DNA of 64,000 bases from Burkholderiales bacterium (lineage in GTDB: Bacteria > Pseudomonadota > Gammaproteobacteria > Burkholderiales > Burkholderiaceae_E): contig JAPOKJ010000004.1 of assembly GCA_029977705.1 (NCBI GenBank), positions 1-64,000 on the forward strand, written 5' to 3'. Below are positions 10,062-18,768 of this stretch, piece by piece (positions within the stretch are counted from its first letter, which is position 1; every line of letters starts with the position of its first letter). The position numbers and the translations under genes are program-made. The notes beneath the pieces are model-generated. The model had not been told where the DNA came from. It ran no database searches and worked only from the letters and a program-made list of their open reading frames with translations.

Positions 10062-11254
10062 GCCACCAGGAAGCGCTGCGTCAGCAGGGCCCAGTAGGCG
10101 GCACCGGTCGACAGGATGTTGTCGTTGAAGTCATAGCCCGGGTTGTGCACCATGCACGAGCCCTGGCTGTCACCATCCCCATTGCCGATCATCAGGTAGC
10201 AGCCTGGCACTTCCTCGAGCATGAAGGCAAAATCTTCGCTGCCGGTGAGCGGCTTGCCCTGGCGGACGACCCGCTCCGGACCGACCAGCTCATCGCCAAC
10301 CGCACGGGCGAACTCGGTTTCCGGCACCGTGTTGACCAGCACCGAATAGCCCGGCTTCCAGTCGATCTCGGCCTTGACGCCAAAGCTTTCCGCCTGCGCG
10401 GTGATCACGGCCTTGACGCGCTCCTCGATCTTCTTGCGAACGGCACGGTCGAGCGAGCGCACGCTGATCTCGAGCGTGGCTACACCGGGAATCACATTGT
10501 TGGCGCGGCCCGAATGAATCGCACCCACGGTGACCACGCTCATGTCGAGCGGGTCGATGTTGCGCGAGACCACCGTCTGCAAGGCCATGATGATGCTGGC
10601 CGCCGCCACGATGGGATCAGCCGTACGGTGCGGCAGGGCACCATGACCGCCGACGCCCACCAGGTTGACGGTGACGTAATCGGACGAGGCCATCGTTGCA
10701 CCGTCACGGAAATACAGCTGCCCCTGCGGCAGGCCGGGCATGTTGTGCATGGCAAAGACCGCGTCGCAAGGGTACTTGCTGAACAGGCCCTCCTTCATCA
10801 TGCGCGGCGCACCGCCGCCGCCTTCCTCGGCCGGCTGGAAGATCAGGTTGAGCGTGCCGTCGAATTGAACGTTTTCGGCAATATGCCTGGCCGCCGCCAG
10901 CAGCATCGCGGTATGGCCATCATGGCCGCAGGCATGCATCAGGCCCGGCTTGGTGCTGGCCCAGGCCACGCCCGAGGTTTCGGGAATCGGCAGGGCGTCC
11001 ATGTCGGCACGGATGCCCAGGCGCTTGCCGCCCTTGCCGCGCACCAGTTGTCCGACCACGCCGGTGCCGCCGATGCCGCGCTCCACCTTGTAGCCCCAGG
11101 CCTCCAGGCGCTCGGCCACGATGGCGGCGGTACGATGTTCTTCGAAGGCGAGTTCGGGATTGCTGTGGATGTCGCGTCGCAGGCTGATGAATTCGCCGAC
11201 GCGGGCATTCAAGGCATTGAGCAGATAGGTTCCGACCTGTTCTCCAGCACCCAT
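10058..11254 (-). CDS. M20D amidohydrolase, hippurate hydrolase-like
   Basis: Cleaves N-acyl amino acids. The family includes hippurate hydrolase (benzoyl-glycine to benzoate plus glycine), aminoacylases and indoleacetyl-amino-acid hydrolases. The 398-residue protein shows the metal-binding Cys109 and His111 in HACGHDGH, the PAEEGGGG motif with Glu143/Glu144, and the dimerisation lid with GVGGHGALPHRTADPI. No signal peptide is present. It is the first gene of a tight operon with the dioxygenase subunits. Release of an aromatic carboxylate that is then hydroxylated, or activated by BclA, is the natural reading. Hippurate as substrate is inferred from the neighbouring box genes. Confidence 0.85.
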   Translation of the reverse strand: MGAGEQVGTYLLNALNARVGEFISLRRDIHSNPELAFEEHRTAAIVAERLEAWGYKVERGIGGTGVVGQLVRGKGGKRLGIRADMDALPIPETSGVAWASTKPGLMHACGHDGHTAMLLAAARHIAENVQFDGTLNLIFQPAEEGGGGAPRMMKEGLFSKYPCDAVFAMHNMPGLPQGQLYFRDGATMASSDYVTVNLVGVGGHGALPHRTADPIVAAASIIMALQTVVSRNIDPLDMSVVTVGAIHSGRANNVIPGVATLEISVRSLDRAVRKKIEERVKAVITAQAESFGVKAEIDWKPGYSVLVNTVPETEFARAVGDELVGPERVVRQGKPLTGSEDFAFMLEEVPGCYLMIGNGDGDSQGSCMVHNPGYDFNDNILSTGAAYWALLTQRFLVA

Positions 11255-11288
11255 GGTGTGGTCTCCGGCTGATGGCTAAAACCGCAGC

Positions 11289-11933
11289 TTAATCGCTTTG
11301 CGATCCCGGTCCAAGTGCCCATCCCGGCATGACAGTGCGGCCATAGCGGAAAAACTGCCATTCCTGGTAGCGCTGGCCACTGGCCTTCAGGACCACCTGG
11401 GGTGGCTTGCCGGGCCGGCTCAGGGCGCGGGTATAGGCCATCTGAGGCCCGTCGATGTGGGCCTGCAGCGGCAGGCCGCTGTCATGTGCAATCCACAGGC
11501 GGATGCGGGCGCGGCTGCGGCCGACAAAAGCCTCGTAGTCGTAGGCACGAGTGGGCTGGCCATCCAATGCTTCCTCGCCAACGAGTTCGCAGTCCTGGGC
11601 TGGCAGCAGCGGCAATGCGCCGCTGGCCAGATCCCGCGCCTCGGGCTCCGGGCCCAGAGGATGCGGGCCGAAGCGATCGCCATCGAGCACCCGGGCCTGC
11701 AGTCGGCCCCGCAACACGTAGGTCTGCATCCTGGTGTAGCTTTCGGGGTGACGGCCCTGGCGGACCTCGCCCTGGACCGATACCCAAGGCTGCCGTCGCA
11801 AGGCCTGCAATGCCGACTCCACCACGGCACACCCGCTGCAGTGCGCCCTGACCGGTGGGGCCGCCGCCAGCAGCAACGACGACCAGGCCAACACCCATGG
11901 AGACCGCCGAGAAAAGGTGAGGAATGAGGGCAT
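11289..11933 (-). CDS. Exported protein of unknown function
   Basis: About 214 residues with a signal peptide (LAWSSLLLAAAPPVRA, cleavage probably before HCSG). The mature part is rich in beta-strand-like segments with several arginine/tyrosine stretches (MQTYVLRGRL, RIRLWIAHDSGLPLQAHI). This layout resembles LolA/DUF1571-type periplasmic proteins that bind hydrophobic ligands, but the resemblance is weak. Two cysteines (CSGC) sit at the mature N-terminus and another later. The ATG at 11933 was chosen because it places the signal peptide correctly. It lies between two catabolic genes and shares their strand. No function assigned. Confidence 0.6.
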   Translation of the reverse strand: MPSFLTFSRRSPWVLAWSSLLLAAAPPVRAHCSGCAVVESALQALRRQPWVSVQGEVRQGRHPESYTRMQTYVLRGRLQARVLDGDRFGPHPLGPEPEARDLASGALPLLPAQDCELVGEEALDGQPTRAYDYEAFVGRSRARIRLWIAHDSGLPLQAHIDGPQMAYTRALSRPGKPPQVVLKASGQRYQEWQFFRYGRTVMPGWALGPGSQSD

Positions 11934-12028
11934 GGCGAAACGTCGCTTTCGCCCAAGCGACCTGACAGGGCGGCGGGTCGGTGAGCACGGCATGGCAAAG
12001 CTGGCGCAGTTTTCTGCGCAGGCCTGGA

Positions 12029-12082
12029 GGCGCTTGCGACCTGGCGCTTGCGACCTGGCGCTTGCGACCTGGCGCTAGCGCC
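12029..12082. repeat. 14-bp tandem repeat, nearly four copies
   Basis: Three exact copies of GGCGCTTGCGACCT followed by a partial fourth (GGCGCTAGCGCC). The last copy overlaps the stop codon of the enoyl-CoA hydratase gene; the rest is intergenic. It is probably a slippage product. I see no other copy in the window. Confidence 0.9.
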
Positions 12083-12866
12083 CCGTGAATGCCGCCGGAC
12101 GCTTCTCGAGAAACGCCCTCGGTCCTTCCGCCGCATCCGCCGTGGCCTTGGCCCGGATCTGATACGCCACTTCGTTGGCGATCTGCTCGCTCCACCCGGA
12201 TTCAAGCCCTTCCCAGATCAGGCGTCGCGTCAGGCCGATGGAGGCGGGGCCTTGCGCCAGGCGCCGCGCCAGGTCCATCGCGGTGCCCATCAAATCCGCG
12301 TCAGATGTGCAGCGATTGATCAAGCCCCACTCATAGGCCTGACGGGCCGGCAGCTTGTCGGCCAGCAGCATCATCTCGGCGGCGCGCGCCTTGCCGATCA
12401 GACGCGGCAGCAGATAGCTCGAACCGCAGTCGGGCACCAGACCGATGCGGGTGAAGGCCTGCAGGAAATAGGCGCTGTCCGAGGCGACAATCAGGTCACC
12501 CATCAGAGCCAGGGCACAGCCCCCGCCTGCCGCCACCCCATTGACCGCTGTCACGATCGGAATGGACAATTGCTGGATGGCATGCACCATCGGATTGAAG
12601 GCGGTCTCGTGCCAATGGCTTGGATCGTAGGGATCGCTGCCGGCGGCAACGCTCTTGTCGCCGACCGCAGCCAGATTGGCCCCCGAGCAAAAGCCTCGGC
12701 CGGCACCGGTCAGCACGACCGCCCGCGCCTTGGCCTGCGCTTGTCGAAGGGCACGCTTGATGGCCAGCGTCATCGCCGGGCTCAAGGCATTGAGGGCGCC
12801 GGGATCATTGAGTGTGATCAGGGCGATGCCTTGATCGATCTGAAGCGTGACTTTGTCTTCGTTCAT
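12075..12866 (-). CDS. Enoyl-CoA hydratase/isomerase family protein
   Basis: A 263-residue crotonase. The oxyanion-hole segments are GRGFCSGANL (about 57-66) and NGVAAGGGCALALMGD, followed by the RIGLVPDCGSSYLLPRLIG active-site loop with Asp in the second catalytic position. That loop resembles PaaG/PaaB-type isomerases and hydratases of aromatic catabolism. It shares the strand of the liv genes and lies 64 bp downstream of livM, so it may be cotranscribed with the transporter. A role in ring-opened CoA-thioester metabolism is inferred. The stop codon is embedded in a 14-bp tandem repeat. Confidence 0.88.
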   Translation of the reverse strand: MNEDKVTLQIDQGIALITLNDPGALNALSPAMTLAIKRALRQAQAKARAVVLTGAGRGFCSGANLAAVGDKSVAAGSDPYDPSHWHETAFNPMVHAIQQLSIPIVTAVNGVAAGGGCALALMGDLIVASDSAYFLQAFTRIGLVPDCGSSYLLPRLIGKARAAEMMLLADKLPARQAYEWGLINRCTSDADLMGTAMDLARRLAQGPASIGLTRRLIWEGLESGWSEQIANEVAYQIRAKATADAAEGPRAFLEKRPAAFTGR

Positions 12867-12930
12867 GGCGAACCTCTTCTGGAATGACGGAACCCGGGCT
12901 CAGGGCTGCGGGCACATCCGGCTGCGGCGC

Positions 12931-14025
12931 TCAGCGCCCCAGGCGCACCTTGGCAGCTTCGCGTAGCCGCCCCACGATGCCGCTCGGAAAGTAATACACC
13001 GACAGCACGAAGAGCAGCCCCAGCCAAAGCAGCCAGCGATCCGGCGAGAGCAGCTTGGCCAGCAGCGGGATCGCCTCGAGACTGCCTGAGACCAGCTTCA
13101 TCAGGTCCTGCAGATAGCTTTGCGCCAGCAGGAACAGGGCACTGCCCACCGCCGCGCCGTACAAGGTGCCCATGCCGCCAATGACGACGATCAGCAGGAT
13201 GTCGAGCATGACCTCGAAGGACAGAGAGGTATCCGGCCCGTTGTAGCGCAGCCAGATGGCCAGCAAGGCACCTGCGAGGGTGGCAAACACGGCGGCCAGC
13301 ACGCTCGACCAGGTCCGGTACAGCACCGGACGGAAGCCGATGGCATCGGCACGGAACTCGTTCTCGCGGATGGCCTGCAGCGCACGCCCGAAAGGCGAGT
13401 TGACGATGCGCAGCAGCACCAGGAAAAGCACCAGCACCGAACAGAAGATCAGGTAATAGCTGAGCAGCTTGCCATCGAGCGACACGCCCAGGAAGGGCTC
13501 TTCCCGCAAGGAGAATCCTGGCTGCAGCCATTCAGGCAGCTTGAAGGTCAGGCCGTCCTCACCGCCAGTGAATTCAGACAATTGCGAGGCCAAGGTCTGG
13601 AAGGCCGAGGCCACGGCCAGCGTGATCATCGCGAAAAAGATCGCACGCACGCGCAGGCTGAACAGGCCGATCACCAGCGCCAGTACCACCGACGCGGCCA
13701 GCGCGCCGGCCACGCCCAGGGCCAGGCTCGACCACGCCGGCCCCAGCCGCGTGCTGGCAATGGCCACGCCATAGGCACCGATGCCAAAGAACATGGTGTG
13801 GGCAAACGAGACGATGCCGGTGTAGCCGAGCAACAGATCGAAACTGCCCACCAGCAGGATGAAGACGAGGATCTTGGCCGCCACGCTCATCGCCTTGGCG
13901 CCCGGAAAAAGGAAAGGCGCGAAGGCCAGCCCCACGAAAATCACCAGCAGCAGGGCCGCCACGATGCGGCTGCGCGGCAGGTCATCGGAGAGCAGGCTGC
14001 GCAGCAAGGGGGGCGTGGGTTTCAT
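12931..14025 (-). CDS. livM: ABC transporter permease, LivM type
   Basis: A 364-residue inner-membrane permease with about 8-10 hydrophobic segments. It has the LivM landmarks LLLGYTGIVSFAHTMFFGIGAYG near the N-terminus and the EAA-like loop FGRALQAIRENEFRADAIGF. It belongs to the branched-chain amino acid (HAAT) family, whose members near aromatic gene clusters often import aromatic acids. ATG at 14025, 23 bp after the livH stop. Confidence 0.92.
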   Translation of the reverse strand: MKPTPPLLRSLLSDDLPRSRIVAALLLVIFVGLAFAPFLFPGAKAMSVAAKILVFILLVGSFDLLLGYTGIVSFAHTMFFGIGAYGVAIASTRLGPAWSSLALGVAGALAASVVLALVIGLFSLRVRAIFFAMITLAVASAFQTLASQLSEFTGGEDGLTFKLPEWLQPGFSLREEPFLGVSLDGKLLSYYLIFCSVLVLFLVLLRIVNSPFGRALQAIRENEFRADAIGFRPVLYRTWSSVLAAVFATLAGALLAIWLRYNGPDTSLSFEVMLDILLIVVIGGMGTLYGAAVGSALFLLAQSYLQDLMKLVSGSLEAIPLLAKLLSPDRWLLWLGLLFVLSVYYFPSGIVGRLREAAKVRLGR

Positions 14026-14048
14026 GGGAGCGGGATTGTGCGAAGGGC

Positions 14049-15050
14049 TCAACGCTTGGCCACCGGATACAGCCCCTGCGGCCGCCACATCAGGATCGCC
14101 ACCATCAGCAGGATGTTGGAGAACAAGGCCATCTTGGGGGCGAGAAAACCGGTGTAATTCGCAAACAAGCCCACCAGCATCGCACCCACGAAGCAGCCGA
14201 GGGTCGAGCCCAGGCCACCGATGATGATCACGATGAACAGCAGGATGTTGACCTGCCCACCCATCTGCGGCACCACATTCTGCTGATACAGGCCCCACAT
14301 CACACCGCCCAGCCCGGCCAGTGCCGAGCCGGCCACGAACAGCCCGATGAACAGGCGCCGGATGCGATAGCCCAGACTCTCGACCATCTCGGTGTCCTGC
14401 ACGCCGGCGCGGATCAGCAGGCCGAGCTTGGTGCGGTTGAGCACCCACAGCAATGCCGCCAGCACGGCCAGACCCGTCACCACGCAGATGATGCGGTACT
14501 TCTCGACCGCGGCGTCACCGAACATCACCGAACCGCGGATCGCCTCGGGCAATGGCAGCGGTACCTGCTCCGGGCCCCAGATCACCTTGATCAGTTCTTC
14601 GCCGATGATCATGCCCCCCATGGTGATCAGGATCTGCTTCAGGTGCTGGCCATACACCGGCCGCACCAGTACGCGCTCGAACACGTAACCGAGCACGGCG
14701 CACACCGCCATCGCCACCAGCACGGCCAGCCCGATCGCCCCCAGGTTGCTGAGCAGATCGGTGGACTGGGTCATGGCCGACAAGGGCGCCAGCACCGCGA
14801 CCGCCACGAAGGCGCCATAGGCAATGAACACACCATGGCCGAAATTGAGGATGTCCATCAGGCCGAACACCAGGGTCAGGCCGGACGCAATCACGAAGAT
14901 GATCATGCCCATCGCCAGGCCTGCCACCGTCAGCGTGATCCAGGTCGGCAGGCTGCCCACCAGGGGCAAGGCCAGCAGCATCAGGCCCGCCAGCAAGGCC
15001 AGGGGGATCAGGTCCAGACGGGGTGCGCGGATGAGGTGCTCGTCAGTCAT
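14049..15050 (-). CDS. livH: ABC transporter permease, LivH type
   Basis: A 333-residue inner-membrane permease with LVFGLMDILNFGHGVFIAYGAF typical of LivH near residue 70, and a C-terminal GGLGSTLGCFVGAMLVGL segment. It pairs with LivM to form the translocation pore. The ATG at 15050 is used. An in-frame TTG at 15062 would overlap the livF stop and is possible, since neither start has a clear ribosome site. Confidence 0.92.
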   Translation of the reverse strand: MTDEHLIRAPRLDLIPLALLAGLMLLALPLVGSLPTWITLTVAGLAMGMIIFVIASGLTLVFGLMDILNFGHGVFIAYGAFVAVAVLAPLSAMTQSTDLLSNLGAIGLAVLVAMAVCAVLGYVFERVLVRPVYGQHLKQILITMGGMIIGEELIKVIWGPEQVPLPLPEAIRGSVMFGDAAVEKYRIICVVTGLAVLAALLWVLNRTKLGLLIRAGVQDTEMVESLGYRIRRLFIGLFVAGSALAGLGGVMWGLYQQNVVPQMGGQVNILLFIVIIIGGLGSTLGCFVGAMLVGLFANYTGFLAPKMALFSNILLMVAILMWRPQGLYPVAKR

Positions 15051-15058
15051 CGCTGTGC

Positions 15059-15778
15059 TCAATGGGCCAGGCTCAGGCCGAGCAGGCGTTTTTGCAGGAC
15101 TTCATCGGCCGCCAGCGCCTGCATGTCGCCCTGATGCACGATACGGCCATCGTCCATCACCGCCACATGGTCGCCCAGGCGCTGCGCAAAGGCGAAGTTC
15201 TGCTCGACCAGCAAAAGGGTGACGCCCCCCTGCTTCAATTGCTGGAAGGCGGCGATCATGTTCTCGATGATGGCCGGAGCCAGGCCCTTGGACGGTTCGT
15301 CGATCAGGATGAGCTGGCGCGGCTCGATGATCGCGCGCGACACCGCCAGCATCTGCTTCTGTCCGCCTGACAACAGGCCCGCCGGATGGTTCCAGAACTT
15401 TTTCATGGCCGGGAACAACTCGAAGATCCAGCGCAGGCGGTCATCGTCGAGTTCGTCGTCACGACGCGCGGCGCGTGCGGCCAGCAGCAGGTTCTCGCGC
15501 ACGGTCAGGTCGGAGAAGATGCCCATGTTCTCCGGCACATAGGCAATGCCGGCCTGGGCGATCAGGGGCGTGTCAGCGCCGCCAATGGAGCTGCCCTTGA
15601 AGCGGATGCTGCCCTGCGAGGGCTTCCACAAACCCATGATGGTGCGCAGCGTGGTGGTCTTGCCGGCACCGTTGCGACCCAGCAGCAGCGTGGTCTTGCC
15701 GGCCGGCACGGTGAAGTCCACACCGTGCAGGATGTGATACGCGCCGATATGGGTATGCACGCCTTCCAATTGAAGCAT
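15059..15778 (-). CDS. livF: ABC transporter ATPase, LivF type
   Basis: A 239-residue ATPase with Walker A GRNGAGKTT, signature LSGGQKQML, Walker B LILIDEPSKGLAP and a C-terminal LLVEQNF switch, all typical of LivF. The ATG at 15778 follows the livG stop by one base (TGAAATG), so translation is coupled. A start at 15802 inside livG is less likely. Confidence 0.92.
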   Translation of the reverse strand: MLQLEGVHTHIGAYHILHGVDFTVPAGKTTLLLGRNGAGKTTTLRTIMGLWKPSQGSIRFKGSSIGGADTPLIAQAGIAYVPENMGIFSDLTVRENLLLAARAARRDDELDDDRLRWIFELFPAMKKFWNHPAGLLSGGQKQMLAVSRAIIEPRQLILIDEPSKGLAPAIIENMIAAFQQLKQGGVTLLLVEQNFAFAQRLGDHVAVMDDGRIVHQGDMQALAADEVLQKRLLGLSLAH

Positions 15779-15779
15779 T

Positions 15780-16553
15780 TCAGTGCGCCCCCACTGAAGC
15801 ATCTGCCTTGGGACTGATGCCCAGGTAGGCCTGCTGCACGATCGGCGAGGCGATCACCGCGGCGGGTTCGCCATCGGCCACCAGTTGCCCGTTGTGCAGC
15901 ACGATGATGCGGTCGGACAGTTCGCGCACCACATCCATCTTGTGCTCGACCAGCAGCACCACCTTGCTGCGATCCTTGCGGATGTTGCGGATCAGCTCAA
16001 GAATGACTGGCACCTCGTCGACACTCATGCCGGCGGTCGGCTCATCGAACATGAACACCTTGGGCTTGAGCGCCAGCAGGATCCCGACTTCGAGCTTGCG
16101 CTGGTCGCCGTGAGGCAGGCTGGCCGCCTTCTCGTCGCGGCGTGCGCCCAGGGCCACCTGATCCAGCACCGCATCGGCCTCCTCGACCCAGTGACGGTGG
16201 TTCGACCAGATCGACCAGACATTGATGCGGTTGCCCGAGTCGCGGGCCTGGATCGCCAGGCGTACGTTCTCGTGCACGCTCAGTTGCGGAAACAGGTTGG
16301 TGAGCTGGAAGGCGCGGCCCAGGCCCAGCGCCGTACGGCGCGCCGCAGGAAGCCCGGAGAGGTCCTGACCCTCGAGCAGCACCTTGCCGGCGCTGGCCTT
16401 GAGCTGGCCCGAGATCAGGTTGAAGTAGGTCGTCTTGCCGGCCCCGTTGGGACCGACAATCGCGGTCAGGGTACCGGGCAGGAATTCGCAGCTGACCTGG
16501 TCTACGGCGACATGTCCGCCGAAACGGACGGTCAGCCCTTCAGTGCGCAGCAC
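15780..16553 (-). CDS. livG: ABC transporter ATPase, LivG type
   Basis: A 257-residue ATPase with Walker A GPNGAGKTTYFN, the LivG-type GRAFQLTNLFPQLSVHEN segment and Walker B KVFMFDEPTAGMS. The helical segment before the signature is altered: the usual LSxGxQ reads SLPHGDQRKLE, a common LivG variant. The GTG start at 16553 lies 7 bp after the binding-protein stop. The operon order is binding protein, livG, livF, livH, livM. Confidence 0.92.
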   Translation of the reverse strand: MLRTEGLTVRFGGHVAVDQVSCEFLPGTLTAIVGPNGAGKTTYFNLISGQLKASAGKVLLEGQDLSGLPAARRTALGLGRAFQLTNLFPQLSVHENVRLAIQARDSGNRINVWSIWSNHRHWVEEADAVLDQVALGARRDEKAASLPHGDQRKLEVGILLALKPKVFMFDEPTAGMSVDEVPVILELIRNIRKDRSKVVLLVEHKMDVVRELSDRIIVLHNGQLVADGEPAAVIASPIVQQAYLGISPKADASVGAH

Positions 16554-16560
16554 GGCGACA

Positions 16561-17757
16561 TCAACGCTTGTTGCGGATCGGCACCTGCATTTCCTCGGCC
16601 TTGATCTCGCGCACCAGTTCGGGCACGCCCCAGGGGAAGGCAGGATCGACCTTGATCTTGAAGTGGTACATGCTCTGCATCGCCTGATGGTCTTCCTTGC
16701 GGAAGGTCATCTTGCCCTTGGGTGTCTCGAAGCTCATGCCCTCCATGGCGGTGATCAGCTTCTCGGTGTTGGTGCCACCAGCCTTCTTGATCGCCTCGAC
16801 CACGGCAATGCCGGCGGCCATGCCACCGGCGGTAAAGAAGTCCGGCGGGGTCTTGAAGCGCTTGTAGTGCTCGGTGATGAGCCAGTTGTTGGCCGGGCTC
16901 TTGGAGTTGGCGAAATAGTAGTAGGTGGCCCCTTCCATGCCCGGGAACTGCTTGTAGGCGGCCATGGCGGGCAGGATGTTGCCACCGGTGGCGATCTCGA
17001 TGCCCAGGCGCTGCGGATTCAGGTCGGCAATCTTGAAGGGATTGCCGGCGCCGGCCCAATTGATGAAGATGATCTTGCGGCCCGGCTTGTCCTTCAGGGC
17101 ATCAAAGATGCGCTGCGCCCCCGCGGTGAAGTCGGTGGTGTTGGTGGGCAGGTATTCCTCATGGACGATCTTGGCCTTCTTGATCGACTCCTTGAAGGCC
17201 TTGGCAAAGTCGCGGCCAAAGGCATAGTCCTGCGCGAGGATGGCGATCGACACGCCTGCCTTGTCCAGGGCCACCGCGTTGGAGATGGCATCCTGCGAAG
17301 AATTTCGGCCGGTGCGGAAGATGTACTTGTTCCACTTGTCACCGGTGATCGAGTCGGCCACGGCTGGCTCGACCAGCAGGATCTTCTTGTACTCCTCGGC
17401 CACCGGCAGCAGGGCCAGGGCCACGCCGGAGGAGGTCGGACCGACCGCAATGTCGGCCTTGTCATCGCCATAGGCGGCCGACAGCAGGGACTTGCCCACG
17501 TCGGGCTTGCCCTGGTCATCTTTCTCGATCACCACCAGCTTCTTGCCATTGACGGTCATCGTGCCACCGGTCGCATAGTCCAGGCCCAGCATCAGGCCGA
17601 CGGCGGTCTGCTTGCCATAGGCCTCGAGCGGACCGGTCTTGCTGAAAACATGCGCGATACGGATCTCGCTGGCCGACTGGGCCAGGGCACTGGAGGCCGG
17701 GACCAGGGTCGCGGCGAGGGCAAAAAATGCGGCAGCGGTAAAGGCCTGCTTGCTCAT
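16561..17757 (-). CDS. ABC transporter substrate-binding protein (LivJ-like, type I)
   Basis: A 398-residue periplasmic receptor with signal peptide MSKQAFTAAAFFALAATLVP ending near SSALAQ. The mature part begins SEIRIAHVFSKTGPLEAYGKQ, the standard start of the Peripla_BP_6 fold. It captures ligand for LivGFHM. Genes of this kind beside box clusters probably recognise benzoate-like acids rather than leucine; that is inference from context. AGGAA precedes the ATG. Confidence 0.9.
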   Translation of the reverse strand: MSKQAFTAAAFFALAATLVPASSALAQSASEIRIAHVFSKTGPLEAYGKQTAVGLMLGLDYATGGTMTVNGKKLVVIEKDDQGKPDVGKSLLSAAYGDDKADIAVGPTSSGVALALLPVAEEYKKILLVEPAVADSITGDKWNKYIFRTGRNSSQDAISNAVALDKAGVSIAILAQDYAFGRDFAKAFKESIKKAKIVHEEYLPTNTTDFTAGAQRIFDALKDKPGRKIIFINWAGAGNPFKIADLNPQRLGIEIATGGNILPAMAAYKQFPGMEGATYYYFANSKSPANNWLITEHYKRFKTPPDFFTAGGMAAGIAVVEAIKKAGGTNTEKLITAMEGMSFETPKGKMTFRKEDHQAMQSMYHFKIKVDPAFPWGVPELVREIKAEEMQVPIRNKR

Positions 17758-17895
17758 GAAAATTCCTGGGAAGTGCAAAGAAAAAGACAAATCCATGGTA
17801 GCACAGGGGTCTTGCGATTTTGGGCCGCCGATGGCCGCGCAGACCGGCTCCCGGCATGGCCTAAACTTTCAGCTCCACGCTCCCCAGGAATCCCC

Positions 17896-18699
17896 ATGAC
17901 CGCAACCCCGCCGCTTCACCATGTCTTTGTCACCGGTGCCGGATCTGGCATCGGACTGGCCACGGCCACCCGCTTTGCGCAGGCCGGCTGGGCTGTCACC
18001 TTCAATGTCTTTGACGATGCGAACGATCACGGCGCGCGCACGCGGATCGCCGAACTGGAGCGCGCCGCCCCCGGAACAGCCGCCCGCAGCCTGGTGCTGC
18101 GCGGCGATGTGGCCGACGATGCCCAGTGCCGCAGCATGGCGGCCCAGGCGCAGCAGCACTTCGGGCGCACCGACGCCCTGATCAATGCCGCCGGCATCAC
18201 CGTCTTTTGCGACGAGAACGATCTGGAAGGTCTGAGCGCGGCCGACTTCCACAAGATCTATGCGGTCAACACCATCGGTACCTTCCAGATGGCGCGTGCC
18301 TGCGGGCCCTTCCTCAGGCAGGCGGCTGGCGGGGGCCTGACCTCCTCGATCGTGAACCTGTCCAGTTATGCCGGGATCCATGGCGGCGGCTCCTCACTGG
18401 CCTATGGGGCCTCCAAGGCGGCGGTCAATGCGGTAACGATGAGCCTGGCACGGGCAATGGCGCCCCAGGTGCGGGTCAATGCGGTATGCCCGGCCCTGAT
18501 CGCCGAAGGCTTCGTGCACCGCCTGCAACCGGAAAGCTTCACGCAACGCGCCGCGCGCCAGGTCGAGCGCACCCCGCTGCAACGCGTCGGCGTGCCCGCC
18601 GAGATCGCCGAAACCCTTTACTGGCTGTGCGTCGGTGCGCCCCTGATGACCGGCGAGATCATCCAGCTCGATGCCGGGCTGCACCTGCAGGCCCGCTGA
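17896..18699 (+). CDS. Short-chain dehydrogenase/reductase
   Basis: A 267-residue classical SDR. The cofactor loop is TGAGSGIG (about 14-21), NAAG occurs near 99, and the catalytic Ser lies in NLSSYAG with Tyr-x3-Lys in YGASK. It ends with GEIIQLDAGLHL, as in 3-oxoacyl-ACP reductase-like SDRs. It diverges from the aromatic ABC operon. Preferred cofactor and substrate cannot be stated. Start chosen by the upstream CCAGGAA. Confidence 0.88.
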   Translation: MTATPPLHHVFVTGAGSGIGLATATRFAQAGWAVTFNVFDDANDHGARTRIAELERAAPGTAARSLVLRGDVADDAQCRSMAAQAQQHFGRTDALINAAGITVFCDENDLEGLSAADFHKIYAVNTIGTFQMARACGPFLRQAAGGGLTSSIVNLSSYAGIHGGGSSLAYGASKAAVNAVTMSLARAMAPQVRVNAVCPALIAEGFVHRLQPESFTQRAARQVERTPLQRVGVPAEIAETLYWLCVGAPLMTGEIIQLDAGLHLQAR

Positions 18700-18768
18700 G
18701 GACGTCCCGGGGGTGGGCGCAGCCCTCAGGACGCTGGCAGGCCGGGCATGCCAGGGCGGCGCGAGAAC

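Noticed and set aside
12029-12082. Possible CRISPR-like array
   Set aside because: Units are contiguous with no spacers and only 14 bp long; it is a simple tandem repeat.
17758-17895. Promoters for the divergent ABC binding protein and SDR genes
   Set aside because: TGCTACCAT and TAAACT elements are present, but no convincing -35 lies at the right distance.
16435-18699. A very long plus-strand open frame running through the ABC binding protein into the SDR gene
   Set aside because: Upstream of 17896 it is antisense to a well-supported binding protein gene and has the composition of a high-GC shadow frame. Only the SDR part is real.
18731-18756. CTGGCA...TGCCAG hairpin between the SDR and a Bug gene as a terminator
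   Set aside because: The 6-bp stem is GC-rich but common by chance in this composition, and no T-run follows.
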